From NCBI RefSeq assembly GCF_000004195.4, contig NC_030677.2, positions 42,843,142 to 42,907,141 on the forward strand: 64,000 nucleotides of DNA, read 5' to 3'. The DNA comes from Xenopus tropicalis (lineage: Eukaryota > Chordata > Amphibia > Anura > Pipidae). Shown piece after piece: positions 21,929 to 32,406 of the stretch (positions within the stretch are counted from its first letter, which is position 1; each line of letters starts with the position of its first letter). Below the pieces are notes generated by a model. That model saw only the letters and a program-made list of their open reading frames with translations, did no database searches and had not been told where the DNA came from. A program made the translations under genes and the position numbers.

Positions 21929-22006
21929 GTGCATAACTGAACATAATTATTTGAAGGTTGACTTTTTTTGTATTAAAAACACTTTTCTTTTATTGGGCGG
22001 ATGAAA

Positions 22007-22199
22007 TATGCTAATTTTTTGAGATAGGAAAGTTTTCATGAGCTGTATGCCACAATCATCAATATTAAAACAAGAAAAGGCTTGAACTACTTCAGTTGTG
22101 TGTAATGAATCTAAAATATATGAAAGTCTAATGTTTATCAGTACATTACAGAAAATAATGAACTTTATCACAATATGCTAATTTTTTGAAAAGGACCTG
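22007..22199 (-). repeat. Tc1 right terminal inverted repeat (IR/DR)
   Basis: Reverse complement of the left repeat. ATATGCTAATTTTTTGAGA at the inner edge and CACAATATGCTAATTTTTTG at the outer edge are its direct repeats. Confidence 0.92.
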
Positions 22200-22239
22200 T
22201 ATATACCCACCCTATCAGATTACTCTAGTATAACTCTTA

Positions 22240-22740
22240 GGGGCTGATTTACTTACCCACGAACGGGTCGAATGGAGTCCGATTGCGTTTTTTTCGTAAT
22301 GATCGGTATTTTGCGACTTTTTCGTATGTTTTGCGATTTTTTCGGATTCTGTACGAATTTTTCGGATCCAATACGATTTTTGCGTAAAAACGCGAGTTTT
22401 CCTATCCATTACGAAAGTTGCGTAAAAAGTTGCGCATTTTGCGTAGCGTTAAAACTTACGCGAAAAGTTGCGCATTTTTCGTAGCGTTAAGTTTTAACGC
22501 TACGAAAAATGCGCAACTTTTCGCGTAAGTTTTAACGCTACGCAAAATGCGCAACTTTTTACGCAACTTTCGTAATGGATACGAAAAACTCGCGTTTTTA
22601 CGCAAAAATCGTATTGGATCCGAAAAATTCGTACAGAATCCGAAAAAATCGCAAAACATACGAAAAAGTCGCAGAATATTCGTTTTCAAGTCGGAACTTT
22701 TCCAATTCGGGTCGGATTCGTGGGTAAGTAAATCAGCCCC
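22240..22740. mobile_element. Second Harbinger-like foldback MITE, in the DIRS ICR, TTA duplication
   Basis: 501 bp, same family and same reading direction in the window as 14911-15381, flanked by TTA at 22237-22239 and 22741-22743. The target is the complement of the one used in the left ITR. Its central hairpin has an extra block. Where it differs from the left copy (for example GGATCC for GTTACC, and TGTACG for TTTACG) both arms carry the matching change. Confidence 0.9.
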
Positions 22741-22842
22741 TTAGTGTGAAGGCTGCCATAGTGACCAGGGAAAAGAGAAAATTTAACTTCATACTTACCG
22801 AAATTTTCTTTTCCTGGTTACTATGGGCAGCATTCACACTAA
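22741..22842 (-). repeat. Internal complementary region (ICR) of the DIRS element
   Basis: 22741-22774 is the exact reverse complement of the left outer end 14877-14910. 22773-22842 is the reverse complement of the right outer end 22972-23041. The two meet within a couple of bases at GGGAAAAGAGAAAA, which is the complement of the junction expected when the ends are joined in a circle. This is the diagnostic DIRS feature used to restore the ends during replication. Counting the MITE, the complementarity to the left end extends back to about 22233. Confidence 0.9.
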
Positions 22843-22865
22843 CCCAGCCCAGTTAATGCTCGGAC

Positions 22866-23041
22866 AAAAAGACAAGGGCAAAGGGGCAGGGAGAATGTAT
22901 ATATAGGGTAATTGAGTCTGATTGGGGGTTTGGGAAACCTGTCCTACCAATTGGGGGGGAGGGGAATACTCTTAGTGTGAATGCTGCCCATAGTAACCAG
23001 GAAAAGAAAATTTCGGTAAGTATGAAGTTAAATTTTCTCTT
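22866..23041 (+). repeat. Right ITR of the DIRS element
   Basis: Inner part complements the left ITR (AAAAAGACAAGGGCAAAGGG against its inverse near 15470-15490). The outer 33 bp or so (through CGGTAAGTATGAAG to TTTTCTCTT) have no counterpart in the left ITR but are present in the ICR. No MITE interrupts it, so the CTTAGTGTG site is empty here. GGTAAGTATG at about 23015 looks like a strong splice donor facing out of the element. Confidence 0.88.
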
Positions 23042-23180
23042 ATCTCGTAAAAACTCATGGATGAGATTCAATTTGAGATACAATTCAGTTCAGAAAAGCT
23101 TATCTCAAAGTTTATCATGTTAAAAACTCATTGGAAAAAAGCTGGAAAATTTTTCATGTGATTTTTCATGTGATAAACCA
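23042..23180. mobile_element. Remainder of the older MITE split by the DIRS insertion
   Basis: CGTAAAAACTCATGGATGAG and GATACAATTCAGTTCAGAAA match, in inverse orientation, the repeat at 41291-41437. The opposite end of the MITE (TTGGGCCAGA) lies just left of the DIRS element at 14861-14870. Confidence 0.7.
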
Positions 23181-24839
23181 TGATATAACTTCCCCACCTG
23201 AGGTTTGCATTTTAGCCGGTTGGAAGGAATCAAGGGATGTTGTAGCAAAGATTTATTGTGGGCAACAAAACGTGTGTCACAGCCCTTAAGTGTAATATTC
23301 AATAATACTCACATCTCTCACTTTGCTGACTCCTATCTTATGCATCACACCTTGTATCTCAGACCCCTCTCATCCTTACATCCTGTATCAATTAGTATTT
23401 GTGTGTCATCTGTATTTCACATAAGAGGAAAATGGTAAAAAATGAAGAAAGTTTGAAGAGCCAAACTGTGGAATATGGCTTTCAATTGCTTTTCCTGGGC
23501 CTCTTCTCTTGCCCCTGCCAATATTTTTATATTATCCAGTGATTTTGTTCACCTCAGCAATGGGTTATATAATGATGTCAAATCTCCCCATAATGGCAGT
23601 AACTTCCTGATGTGCAGGATGAATAAACCATGCCCCGTGCAGTAGTCATAATGAATCATATTCAGTAGGTAACCTTTTGGATTATTATAATTTAACTGAA
23701 AATTACATTTTAATAGATGCTTTGATTTATTTATATCATGTTCTAAATGTTAGCATTGCCAGCTAAAGCAAGGGGAAGAAATAGATCTCCCAATATAACC
23801 TTTTTATAATCCTTTTTCATAACATTAAAGTTTACTGTTAAGCACATAAAGCAGCTATAATATAGCCCAAAGGTTATTCGTTTCCGCCACTTATTAGAAA
23901 AATGAACAACTGTTTACTATTTTACTTTGGTTTTAAATGACCATGGCACATAATTATTAAATAAGCCTTGTATTTTGAAGTGCTGTTCATAGCTTAATTT
24001 TAAGCAGCTCAAACTAAGAAATGCTGCCTAAATGAATTCTTGAAAATTCTGTATTCCCTTTTATCCCTTAAGAGGGAATAAAATATTTTCTACTCTGTTA
24101 AAAATGTATGAGCCTAAGCTATCCCTTCTAAATATCCATTAGGAACAATCAATATGTGTAAAAAACAGAACCCTGGCTTTTCTATCAAATAACAACCAAA
24201 GCATTACAAATGGCAGAAATTGGCCCTAGCAACAAAATATTCTCATTTAAAGTGGTAGGTTTTTCTGTCAGTCAAAGCCCGCTCCTTGCTATTGCTTTGT
24301 AAAAAAAATGACCTTCCTAAAGAAGAAGAACCTGATGCAAGGCAGTGATTAGAGCGCGTTCTCATTCTGTTTCCCCTTATTCTCTATAATGCTATTCACG
24401 TTGCAGATAGAAAGTTCCCCTGAGGGATCATTGGGTGATCTTTTGCAATGGTAAAGGCAATTGTCATGCTGCTGAAGTGTCACATAAAGGTTAATTCAGT
24501 AAAGACTTAAAATGTATAAATGGCATGGTTTGGAAAACTAAGGTAAGTTGAACAGTACACATGATGCAATGAAGGTTTCACATTTCTTTTGCCAGGTATT
24601 TTTGGTAACTCCAGATAGTTAAATAGCAGTGAGGTTAAAGCATTGTGGGTACATGTATGTGTTCAGCACCAATCATCCATCTTACTTTTCCCCTCACTGG
24701 AGCTGTGGCCTGACACTGTACTATGTAACTTTTCTGGACTTGCTTGGAAATACTGGCAAACCACATCAAATATTAATAGAGCGTCTCCAGCAGAATCCAA
24801 CATTGAAATCTATTTTTTAAAAGCACAAACAGATATTTT
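23181..24839. other. No gene seen
   Basis: About 1.7 kb of AT-rich, single-copy-looking sequence. No exon or transposon ends recognised. Confidence 0.45.
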
Positions 24840-25440
24840 TGTTTTTTTATTTTGAAATTTCACATGGGGCTGGTCATATTCTTCATTTCCCAGGGTGCCA
24901 CAGCCATGTGACCTGTGCTCTGATATTACCCCCCTCCCTCCCCCCCCCCCAGCCGATCAGCATAACAATGGGATTATGTTTGTGAAGATTCTCATTCATC
25001 CAGGACATGGTATATCTGTAGTAATAAGTCAAATCAACTGGACTTGCTGTGTTTTTCTTGAAGACATTTCACCAGTCATCCAACAGGCTTTCCCACAAGT
25101 CATTCTGAACTGAGAAAGTCAGTTGGATAACCGGCGAAATGTCTTCAAGAAAAACACAGCAAGTCCAGTTGATTTGACTTTTTACTACAGATAGAACAAC
25201 GGGAAGTTAGCAAGATAGCAGCTCCCAGTACATATCAGAATAGCACTCAATAGTAAGAAATCCAAGTCCGGCTTGGGACTTCTCCAGTTACATTGAGTAA
25301 GAGAAACAATAGGTTACCTGAAAGCAGTTCTAATTTGTAGCGCTGGCTCCTTCTGAAAGCTCAGAATCAGGCACAATGCACTGAGATGGCCCCTACACAC
25401 CATTATACATTTGTTGGTTCAGGAATAAAATTTTGAATTG
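24840..25440. repeat. Interspersed repeat shared with 46690-47045
   Basis: Shares ordered segments with the second copy: GATAT(C/T)AC followed by a C-run, GATCAGCA(T/G)AACAATGGG, AGCTCCC, CCAGTTACATTGAG(T/C)A and GAAACAATAG. The copy here is interrupted by a foldback insertion at 24973-25194. Probably the interior of a larger transposon family. No ORF. Confidence 0.7.
24973..25194. mobile_element. Foldback insertion with 9-bp target duplication
   Basis: AACAATGGG at 24964-24972 and AACAACGGG at 25195-25203 flank 222 bp. The homologous copy at 46840-46870 shows the uninterrupted site. Arms 25014-25090 and 25115-25189 are complementary (AAGTCAAATCAACTGGACTT against AAGTCCAGTTGATTTGACTT), and the centre is unpaired. 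Duplication of 8 or 9 bp fits a hAT-like element. An asymmetric 41-bp extension sits at the left end. Confidence 0.8.
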
Positions 25441-26380
25441 TGGAGTGAATTATTTGCTATGTAAACAGTGTCATTTAGAAATAAAAAGTTCAACATAAAA
25501 ACCATTAAATAATCCCTACTAGCTCTACTAGGCACAGCATGCAGTTATATTGTATCCCAGACATTCACAGGGCCTTTGCAGTTTGAGAGGAACATACAAT
25601 TTAACACACTTTCTGCTGTAACCGGATCTCCACAGGATGTTAATTAACAAGCGATAACCTGAAGTACCTTACCTTACTTTGCTAAAAGATTGATGTATGC
25701 ATAAAGGGGCTTTGACTAGTAAAGCATAAAGGAATCTACCTCCACCTTAACAACACTTCTCAGTTAACCCCTATGCTTTTCCTGGGGACTGCCTTACTGC
25801 CATACAGCCTGTTCCAATAGAGGGCTGCTCATTGGCTATTGCTGGGATGACTTGCGCCTCTGCAGCTTCCCTTCAATATGATGCACATACACACATATGT
25901 TATTGTTATCTGTTTCCCTGTGTATACTGCGTATAATACTATATGGTAGTATGTATTGTGGTGAGATCAGTTCTTCTCCTGCTGATCACATGTGGCCACG
26001 TGCCCCATCCATTATGTCATTGCTTCCAGGACAGAAACAAACAGGTCATTTATTGGATATTCATTCCAGTTGCAAAATATTCCCAGGATCTTTAACTTGA
26101 TGCTCGTCGATTATTTGTTTCGATGATTAGGGGAATAACTCTGTGTCCCAGTTGCAGACATGTCCCCAGTGACTGATGTGATAAGCAGCATCACTAAATA
26201 GGCTTGCATTGCCAATTGATGCTAGGATATTAACCCTTTCACTTAACTAGTACCTTTACCACTTTCTCATAATAAATGCAACACAACAGATATTTGAGTA
26301 TGTTAGTTATACAGTATGGCAAATTGAGAAATTGAGAGCTTATATAGTGTAGTAATTTCAATCATTCAAATCAACACCCA
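25441..26380. other. No gene seen
   Basis: AT-rich sequence without recognisable features. Confidence 0.45.
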
Positions 26381-26900
26381 GTTTTTTTTTTAATTAATTG
26401 TTTATTGCATTTTAATTATGTAGAAAGAAATACAGGAGAAAAGCAAAAAAAAAAGAGGATATTATAACAGTGGAAACATAACATACATAGTAATAAGAAA
26501 AATAGGAACAAATGATCAAATGTTTAGGAGGTCATACCATTCAGACAACCATAGGCTCCAGTCATATTATGCATGACTTATATCCCCTTACACTGTCCAC
26601 ATAATCCCAATTTAACCAGACATTATGGAAATTCGCTATAGTTTTATGTTTGAGAGCAGTGAGATTGTCCATTCTACATGTGTACAAAAAATTCTAGTTC
26701 TGTAGAAGGTATATTCTTTTTCCACGCTTTTTCAATTGCCCCTCTAGATGCTGTTAGAATGTTATTTATTAGGAAATACTATTTATTAGTATCTCCTAGT
26801 ATGCAGATACTGTAAGTGGGTCCCAGAGAATATCTATAAAATTGACTTTTCACAGTCAACATTGTACTGTATCCCAAAATTGTGTTAGTAGGAACAGAAC
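26381..26900 (-). mobile_element. L1-like LINE 3' end, degraded
   Basis: Read on the minus strand, the block ends with AATAAA (complement at about 26399-26404) followed 10 bp later by an A-run at 26382-26391, as in a retroposed copy. Upstream, the minus-strand peptide fragments ILGDTN, NILTASRGAIEKAWKK and ELEFFVHM resemble the C-terminus of frog L1 ORF2, with several stops. The 5' end is lost. The assignment rests on peptide pattern and tail. Confidence 0.6.
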
Positions 26901-27089
26901 TTTACTAACTTCATTACAACGCCATTACAACTCCTACCAAGAACTACTCTTCTCCCCTAGCAATATAGGAAAGTAAGTACACAAGAACATCTACTGGCCA
27001 GATGTATAAACATCTGCTTCACTCCATCTCTTTGCTATCAGCCTAGTACTCTCTTAATCCCCATGTGGGTGTTTTTGGGATAATATGAC

Positions 27090-27457
27090 TTAAAGGAGAA
27101 GGAAAGTCATTTTGGCATTTTACTGCCAATAGATTTGCCACATTAGTGCCACCTAGAACTATATATTTATTCTGCAGAAAGCATTACCATACCTGAGTAA
27201 ACAGCATTCTCGTGGGAGGGGGAACAGGAGAGGGGAGAGAGGAGAGAACTGCGCAGACTCTGGCCACAGGAATTAAGGATGTTTCTGAGAGAGGAAGTCA
27301 GACGCTGGAACATCATGTTTACAAAAAAAGAGACAAGAAATCCTGTGTTTATTTTGATAGAGAACCCAGAGCAGCTTTTCTGTGAGTGCTTATGGCTGTA
27401 TTTATATAGACCTTTCTGATAAAGCTTACTTAGTTTTTACCTTTCCTTCTCCTTTAA
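27090..27457. mobile_element. TTAA-flanked piggyBac-like MITE (GGAGAAGG family)
   Basis: TTAAAGGAGAAGGAAAG to CTTTCCTTCTCCTTTAA, with TTAA on both sides. It is shorter than the 2986-3478 copy because an internal segment of about 100 bp is missing. Confidence 0.88.
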
Positions 27458-30400
27458 GCCCTGGTGGCATAAAAGACTGAGGAGAAAAGCAGTGTTAAGG
27501 AGAGAATGCTAAAACCTGTATGTACTGCACATGGCAGTATTCATGAGGAAAGCATTTTGGAGTTTATTTGGCTCCAGTACCTACATTAACCCAGAGCATA
27601 TTTGTTAGATGTCAATCTAAGCCAATGTGTACAGAAACCTGCTGCTTATAATGTTCTTCAAGGCTTTTTTTTAAGATGACAAATCCTAATTAACACCCTG
27701 GCTTCCTTAATGTTCAAGGCATTCATAAATCAGTAAAATGTGTTCATCTCCTCCAGGCAGACACGGCAATGGCAGCACTTCTGAGGCTCCCTGTCTAGGT
27801 GAAAACTGGAAATGTAACATTTGTTAATCAGTATAAGAAAGAAAGCCAGTTGAGGCAATCTGCTAATGTCTTGACTTTTTGCGATATTTGCAGTTAAAAC
27901 TGTGATTGAACTGCCATATTTTATAGTTAGGTTTTTAAAAAAGTAAATTTACTGTTTTGTTCTGCGTATCTCTGTATTTATTCGTTGCAGTAGGAAGCTA
28001 GGCAAGATATATTTATGTATATATGAACTATGAAACAATAATATACTTTGGTATCCACGTTCATTTACAGAAACACATGGTCTGAATGTGGGCAGCTTAG
28101 TAGGAATGCTTTCAGCTTGGACTCCAAGTGGCCACACATTTTACTATGGGTGTAAGAGCATTGATTTCCACTTTTATATCAATAACAGTCTTAGCTGTGA
28201 GCATGCCTTAGGAATGGTGGTACCCAATTGAAGGGACACTAAACCTTCTGCACTGCACTGCTCAACCAAACTTGACTCAGCTGTTGCTGGACTACAAATT
28301 CCAGAATAATGTAACATATAGTGAAAGGTGAGGCATGCTGGGAACTGTAGTCCAGCAACATCAGGGTTGTATTCTTAAAGCAATATAAGAATATAAAACG
28401 TATCCCCAAATCTCCAGGGCCAGCAGCTGCATTAAAAGAAATCCTCCAATGAGAATCCCAGGTGATCTGTGTAAATCTGGCTCCCTGTTCTTTGTTCCTG
28501 CAATTGGAGCTGGGCGCATTAAGCACAGTTTCCCAGCACTGAATAAATCTTTCCTTTATCCCCATGTCTGATTCCTGTGTCATATAATGAAGGGAAAAAA
28601 GCCAAAATTACCTCTATATGTAAGATAACAGCAAGATGCCTAAAATAGTGCTATGAATCCACATTCTCATTGGTCACATCTCTTGCACTTATAATGAGAT
28701 TTTTTAAAAGTAGAATTCTCATTGGTGAATTTCCTTGCATCTATAATTATGTTTTTTGGCAACTTCTATAGCAAAACTAGGCGAGTGGAACAGTGCTAGC
28801 ATTCTGAAAAAAGAAGGAGTTATTCCTTGGCTTGGCTTTGGATGGTTTCTAAAGCCAAAGGTCAAAGATGATATGTATGAATGTTGCCAACCATATCTGT
28901 ACAGTAGTTAAAATGGAGTCTCCTCCACATGAAAGCCAGGGGGAAAGGGAAATAGAATCATGTATTTCCTTTGTATCTTGTTAATGACTGCCATTATGGT
29001 AGACTACTATTACCCATTGCCAGCAAATTAAAATGTCTACCTTTGTTCATTTTTGTTGGACCTATTGATGCAGCCCACAGCCATAATCCTGAAACCTGTT
29101 CAGGGTGTTGGGAACACCTTGATTCCCCTGTGTCAGACACTTGTGTGCCATCTGACAGATTGCATGAATTCATCGGAGCTTCCTGCAATTACTCACAAGT
29201 GTATGGAGCTTGTTTATGCACAAGTACCTTTAATGAAAGCTGTCAGTGCACATAATAATTGTGTCCACTTTTGTGCCACTGCACTCGAAGCTGCGATGCT
29301 AAATGAACCCTATAATTTTATGTTTACACTTGATAACCTGTCTCCTCTTGCAAACATAAATAGCTGTTCTAATAATTGGATAAATGGTTTGTTTTTATAT
29401 TAAGACACAATTTATGAGATTAAAATTTAACTTTGGAAAAAGCATTTGTTTGGAAGACACATTGAAAGCCTAATGAGCATAATTTCCACATAATGGGATT
29501 AACAACTTGTGCCAATTAGAACAGGACTGGATCACAGTTCTGTGCATATTATCATAACAGTCCAGCCTTGGTCCAATATGCATTCTGTAATTGTAAATGC
29601 TCATTTGCACTGATGATACTTTCCCCTCAGTTTTGACCTGGTTGAGAAAATGCACACTCAGAGAAACTATCCTTGTTGCAGTTTTTTCAAACAGTGGGGC
29701 TTAGTATAATGTCAAGGAGGGTGCAGATATAAAGATAATAGCTGCCAGGAGTTTTAAAAAAGAAACAATAGAGCGATTTTATTGCAGATGACATGGTAGA
29801 ATTTGTCAATCCATTCTCAGGAATTTGACAGTGCGGTGGAAATGTAAGTAATTTATGGAGCTGTTGGCACATCATCTGGGACCTTTACAAGGATTGGTTA
29901 TTTCCTCAACCTTAACCATTTGAAGGAGGCATATAATCAGTCTTAGAAATTGCTGTCAGTGCTACAGCTCGGTGTTTTAGTTTACTAGATACAGCTCAGC
30001 GTTGCACACATACATGAAAATAATTGACGCTTGTGGGAATAACCAGTCAAAATAGCAAAAGTCACAGAACAGGGTGCGATTTGTCAGGAATATGTTCCAA
30101 CTAAAGCATACAATGTTTTTGCACCAATGACTAAAATAACAGTCAGAATGCAGAAAAAAACACCTTTGCAAAAATGTATTGAAAACTAGGGAAATCTCTA
30201 TAAAAAAGACCTGCTAAGCTAAGGGTTTTAATTCAGATAGTCAGGCAGATACATGTCAGGGAATAATGCAGCTCTGACTGTAACAGGAAGTAGTGTGGGA
30301 GTAAAAGATGGAATTTTGACCATTAATTGGCTGATGTGACCTAACATTTATGTGTGCCTTGGTTTGTATGTGTGCACCGTGTATCATATGATCACTGGGG

Positions 30401-30589
30401 GCGTCCCTTAGTACCTAAAATGTAAATTTTACATTTAGGATTACCCAATAGCACATATTACTAAAAAAGTATATTTATATAAAAATGGTTTATTTAGATA
30501 AAGCATGGTTGTACATATGAGCTGTTTCATGCATATATTTTTACCAACATTGTTCAGGAGTATAGTTTTCCCTAAATAAGATTAAAAGA
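27458..30589. other. No gene seen; one small foldback at 28278-28366
   Basis: Largely single-copy-looking. At 28278-28366 GTTGCTGGACTACAAATTCC pairs with a later GAACTGTAGTCCAGCAAC, a common hairpin repeat type. ORFs at 28971-29403 (94 and 116 codons in different frames) match no domain I recognise and overlap each other, so I do not call a gene. Confidence 0.45.
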
Positions 30590-30729
30590 ACAAATGTAGG
30601 TGTAGAAATGTTGTGCATTATATTTGGGGTTTCTGTACCATCCCAAGGCAGCCACAGCCCTTTAGCTGGGAAGATCTGTTCCTCCAAATATGCCCCCATA
30701 TTCATTTTAAGGTTTAGTTCTCCTTTAAT
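30590..30729. repeat. Possible end of another TTAA-type MITE
   Basis: TTAAGGTTTAGTTCTCCTTTAA ends (positions 30708-30729) resemble the TTAAAGGAGAACTAAACC type of MITE terminus. Only one end is recognisable. Confidence 0.4.
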
Positions 30730-31865
30730 AATAAGCTCATTTGCTCGCCAGCTAGAACACAGATGCAAATATAAGAAGTATGCAAAAAGTTCCAAAAAAA
30801 TGCATAATGCTTTCCATTGTAGAAAATGCTTTCCTTGTTGAAGCATAATGGGGAAAAAGTCTGGTCAGTCTGTTCCTGACTGACTACATTGTTATGTTGT
30901 GTTTCCAGTTTTAATGTGGCCACCATACTGCCACACTGTGTGGGAATGTTTGATGCAGGGAAAAATAGACAGACCATTCTATGATCCTATTGGATTGCGG
31001 CTATCCACCAAACCTGCACCTCATGGGCTATTGGCCTGGTGGAATGAAACAATACTAAGATGGTCACTAATACAAAGAAGCAACAGGCCCACCTTATCCA
31101 CAAAATAAACTTGGTGCTCGCTTGCTTTGATGTGTTTTGCACAAAAGCACTTTCTGTACTAAAAAACTGTTGAGTCTCAAAGTTCTGACATGCTGTTTGG
31201 AATTGTGCCTATTAAAGCTCTTATAGTTCCCCCGTATAAATATTGAAGTAAGCATTATAGTGAAAGTGAAGACTTTTTTTCAATACTGTGCAACATGTAT
31301 TATTGCTTATTATAGGCCATTAAATACCCTAGTAAATTGACTACTTTATGTACTAGCAGACTCTGTCAACAGCAAATCAGCTTGAGAGACATTTTTATGC
31401 ACAATATTTCAGCACTGTTGAGAGAATATAAAGGCACTTGATACAGCTCTTGCACCTGTTGTATATGAATAAACTGGATCTGTTAGTGTAACCTCACACA
31501 GGAGCTTTTTCATGGGCTCAACAAACAGTAAACACAATCCTGGGCAACATTTTAGCACACTGCCTTTCTCTACAGCATGATTTTCTGGCATGAAAGGAGC
31601 TGCAACCCTATCACCCAACACTTTCTCTACTTGTAATTGGGGCAATGGGGGATATATTTATTAAAGAATGAAAATTAAATCCCCCAATTTACCTTGGAGG
31701 AACTCACCAGCAGACTCTCTGATAAAGATGCTCCTAGGCTGGAACACAGTGCTAGGGTCACACTGAGAGGCAATCATAGCAATTAGTGTAGGTGTTTGCT
31801 AATGAACCAGCAGGCATTCGGGTTTTGTATCCCTCAAAAATAGAAGGAAACACAATAACAAATAC
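30730..31865. other. No gene seen
   Basis: No supported exon or complete transposon. Confidence 0.45.
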
Positions 31866-32135
31866 AGGGGCCAACTCACTAAAGGTCATTAAAGCTTATT
31901 GCATACTTTTTTTGCGTTAAAAAGTGTGCGAAAATTAAGTACGGATTCATCAAAGTCATTTCGCATATCGAATGTGCAAAAAACGCATTATTGCAAAGCG
32001 TTATTTTATTTTTATCGCATTGAGGTAATTATCGTATACAAATAATACTAACGCATAATTCACAAATACATATGAAGCGTTAAACGCGCAAAATATTGCA
32101 TTAATCTGTTATTAACACCTACTTGGGGCAGGCAG
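31866..32135. mobile_element. Degraded Harbinger-like foldback repeat
   Basis: Left edge GGGGCCAACTCACTAAAG resembles other 3-bp-flanked MITE ends. The interior is rich in GCGTTA/TAACGC motifs, which pair across the block. The right end is not clear. Confidence 0.5.
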
Positions 32136-32138
32136 TAC

Positions 32139-32400
32139 TTAAAGGAGAAAGAAAGGCAAAGTCACTTGGGGGTGCCAAAATGTTAGGCACCCCCAAGTGA
32201 CTTTAATCGCCTACCTTGTACCCTGGGCTGGTGCCCCTGTTAGGAGAGAACAGCAGGTGGAATTTGCGAGGCTCCTTCTACGTGTTGCACCTACAGGCGC
32301 TAGTTATATTCTGCTCCAACCTTATTGATGCTGCCTGCACTGGCGCACCCACATCGACAGAGCTGCAACTTGTACCCAGGCGCACCTATATTTATGCAAA
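32139..32400. mobile_element. TTAA-type repeat with a strong hairpin
   Basis: TTAAAGGAGAAAGAAAGG at 32139 is followed by a perfect 19-bp stem at 32158-32206: AAAGTCACTTGGGGGTGCC, a 9-base loop, then its complement. The right end is not identified. Confidence 0.6.
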
Positions 32401-32406
32401 ATTGCA

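Larger units (their letters stand above)
20624..22199 (+). mobile_element. Tc1/mariner transposon nested in the DIRS element
   Basis: Starts CAGGTCCTTTTCAAAAAATT and ends with its complement AAAAAGGACCTG-like sequence (TTTTTTGAAAAGGACCTG), flanked by TA at 20622 and 22200. 1576 bp, a normal Tc1 length. The terminal repeats are long (about 210 bp) with the direct repeat CAAAAAATTAGCATAT at their outer and inner ends, the IR/DR layout known from Sleeping Beauty-like elements. It carries one transposase gene, here damaged. The terminal repeats are still very alike, so the insertion is fairly young. This Tc1 group is common in fish and amphibians. Confidence 0.95.
14876..23041 (+). mobile_element. 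DIRS-type tyrosine-recombinase retrotransposon, degraded, with nested Tc1 and MITEs
   Basis: DIRS elements replicate through a circular intermediate, integrate with a tyrosine recombinase, and make no target duplication. The diagnostic parts are all visible: inverted terminal repeats (14877-15490 and 22866-23041), an internal complementary region (22741-22842) joining a complement of the left outer end to a complement of the right outer end, and gag-like, RT-RNase H-methyltransferase and YR frames in that order. Removing the nested Tc1 (20624-22199) and MITEs (14911-15381, 22240-22740) leaves about 5.6 kb, a normal DIRS size. The flanks (TTGGGCCAG at the left, CGTAAAAACTCATGG at the right) are two parts of one older MITE whose uninterrupted relative is at 41291-41437. 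That supports both boundaries. RT and YR are broken, so this copy is inactive. Confidence 0.93.

Noticed and set aside
21500..21934. 144-codon minus-strand ORF in the Tc1 element
   Set aside because: Antisense shadow of the transposase.
14876..23041. LTR retrotransposon or endogenous virus
   Set aside because: No LTR pair, protease or DDE integrase; the ends are inverted, an ICR is present, and a tyrosine recombinase replaces the integrase.
28971..29403. Two overlapping ORFs of 94 and 116 codons
   Set aside because: Different frames over the same DNA, no recognised domain, no splice or codon signal strong enough to call an exon.
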